DNA of 44,145 nucleotides from positions 1-44,145 of the forward strand of contig JAFCGI010000003.1 in the NCBI GenBank assembly GCA_017608235.1. Reading direction: 5' to 3'. Below the pieces are notes generated by a model. That model had not been told where the DNA came from. It worked only from the letters and a program-made list of their open reading frames with translations, and ran no database searches. Both the position numbers and the translations under genes were made by a program. Of the stretch, positions 43,095 to 44,145 are shown one piece after another (position 1 is the stretch's first letter; each line of letters begins with the position of its first letter). The DNA is from Candidatus Pacearchaeota archaeon (GTDB taxonomy: Archaea; Nanobdellota; Nanobdellia; UBA10117; JAFCGI01).

Positions 43095-44145
43095 ATGAAG
43101 AAATTTTTATTGTTTTCAATCTTAATCCTTATTATATTTTCCCTTTCAGGCGCAGCAATGGCTGCAAACGAGATAGCTTTTCAAACCTCCTTAGTTTCAT
43201 TTAAGGGAGATCATGGTGGAGAAGCAACTCAAGAAGTCACAATAAATAACACAATAGCAGCCAAAATCACAAATATAGAACTATCCTCAACCAGTTTATC
43301 TGGCCCAGAGGTATTAGACAGCTCAGTAGTTAGTTTTGATCCAGCTACTTTTGATCTAGAAAACAAATCCACAAAAAACCTTAAAATAAAAATAAATATT
43401 CCTGAGAATGCTAGATTTGGAACCTATGCAGGAGAATTAATAGCTTCAAATGGCAGTTATTCTTCTAAAACTACTTTAAAACTAGAAATAGCTCCCCATA
43501 CAGATCTAGAAATTCCAACAGTAACCATATCTAGATCTAAAGATATAGATAAGTCAGTAGATATTTCTTATTCATTTAATGTAACCAATATCGGAAACAC
43601 ACCTTTAAACAATTTTGAAATAGAAAAAGCAGATCTTAATTATGGCACTAATTCAATAACTAAAGATAGAATATCTTTATTTCACTATACAAGTACACTA
43701 TTTCCAGGAGATAAGAGAGAAGTTACCATAAAATTAACAACACCCAAAGATACATATTATGGAAAATATACAGGAACTTTTAAGCTAATCACCTCAGAAA
43801 TAACAAAAGATATTCCAATAACTCTAAATATTCAAGAAACTGCTTGCTCAGCAGGATCATTAACCTTAGAATCTGAGTTTACTGCAAAATCTGGCTATGG
43901 TGATTTTAATAGATTACTCCCAAGAAATATCATTGAAGTAACATCTATAGTTAAAAATCATGCTTCAAAAGAAATAACTGATATGGTAGTTGAAACTTGG
44001 TTGTATGACATGACTGAAGACTATATTATAGCAAAAGAAGAAACAGATTTCTTTACTCTCAAGGAATCAGGAGCAGATTCTAATAGAGATGAGGAAAGTA
44101 TAGTACATTTTATAGAAATCCCTACAGATATTAACGCAGAACATC
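43095..44145 (+). CDS. Large secreted or surface protein with beta-sandwich repeats (3' truncated)
   Basis: Open to the window end: 350 codons with no stop. The N-terminus is a signal peptide (MKKFLLFSILILIIFSLSGAAMA, cleavage likely after AMA near residue 23). The rest is Thr/Ser/Asn-rich beta strand with immunoglobulin-like pieces (ITNIELSSTSLSGPE, YSFNVTNIGNTPLNNFEIE, EVTSIVKNHASKEITDMVVETWLYD), as in archaeal S-layer-associated or CARDB/NEW3-type extracellular proteins. Several N-x-S/T sites could be glycosylated. Exact family unknown. Confidence 0.8.
   Translation, partial: MKKFLLFSILILIIFSLSGAAMAANEIAFQTSLVSFKGDHGGEATQEVTINNTIAAKITNIELSSTSLSGPEVLDSSVVSFDPATFDLENKSTKNLKIKINIPENARFGTYAGELIASNGSYSSKTTLKLEIAPHTDLEIPTVTISRSKDIDKSVDISYSFNVTNIGNTPLNNFEIEKADLNYGTNSITKDRISLFHYTSTLFPGDKREVTIKLTTPKDTYYGKYTGTFKLITSEITKDIPITLNIQETACSAGSLTLESEFTAKSGYGDFNRLLPRNIIEVTSIVKNHASKEITDMVVETWLYDMTEDYIIAKEETDFFTLKESGADSNRDEESIVHFIEIPTDINAEH

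Overview
The window comes from an AT-rich archaeal chromosome, most likely a DPANN lineage of the Woesearchaeota/Pacearchaeota type. Archaeal informational genes dominate: RadA, an archaeal RPA, HerA, Lhr, both topoisomerase VI subunits, aIF1A, a Pno1/Dim2 KH protein, an NMD3-like zinc protein, MBF1, eL41, a Sec61-beta-like subunit, RNase P RNA and an archaeal 16S/tRNA-Ala/23S operon without 5S. TATA boxes sit about 25-30 bp before many starts, and many transcripts look leaderless. The 16S 3' end keeps an anti-Shine-Dalgarno CCTCC that matches several AGGTGA/GGAGG sites. One clear foreign signature is a bacterial-type LeuRS. The lineage is inferred from gene content, not from a tree.

Layout. 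0-7 kb: a truncated CDS tail, tRNA-Cys only 12 nt before cysS, the Lhr helicase with its partner phosphoesterase, small redox and zinc proteins, a ZIP-like membrane protein and a HIT protein. 7-12.7 kb: prepilin peptidase, an unknown membrane protein, then a minus-strand cluster HerA, RPA, RadA. 12.8-15.7 kb: an accessory island with two toxin-antitoxin pairs, each preceded by a copy of the same ~60-bp repeat, a ZIP transporter, and an integrase N-terminal remnant next to tRNA-Ser(CGA). 15.8-23.5 kb: HtpX, MBF1, then an operon-like run NMD3-like, aIF1A, Pno1, Top6B (with a 514-residue intein), Top6A. 23.6-27.3 kb: tRNA-Asn, an intron-bearing tRNA-Ile(UAU), tRNA-Glu, a cyclic-2,3-diphosphoglycerate-synthetase-like protein, ArgRS, eL41 and an intron-bearing tRNA-Leu. 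27.3-31.3 kb: a second accessory stretch with a Fic gene between direct repeats, a frameshifted BtpA-family gene and a CPA-type antiporter. 31.3-37.5 kb: rRNA operon. 37.5-44.1 kb: RNase P RNA, Sec61-beta, endonuclease IV, an unknown protein, bacterial-type LeuRS, tRNA-Arg and the start of a secreted protein.

The most notable theme is the density of self-splicing or enzymatically spliced insertions. tRNA-Ala(UGC) has a non-canonical 31-nt intron in the T-loop with a well-formed bulge-helix-bulge; tRNA-Ile(UAU) and tRNA-Leu(UAG) have 37/38 introns. The 23S gene holds both a non-coding group I intron, with U.G P1 pairing and clear P7, and a BHB-type intron encoding a LAGLIDADG protein. Top6B holds an intein that lacks the usual block-B histidine. 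The second theme is toxin modules associated with short imperfect repeats, some resembling the 3' end of the neighbouring tRNA-Ser, suggesting a decayed tRNA-targeted integrative element.
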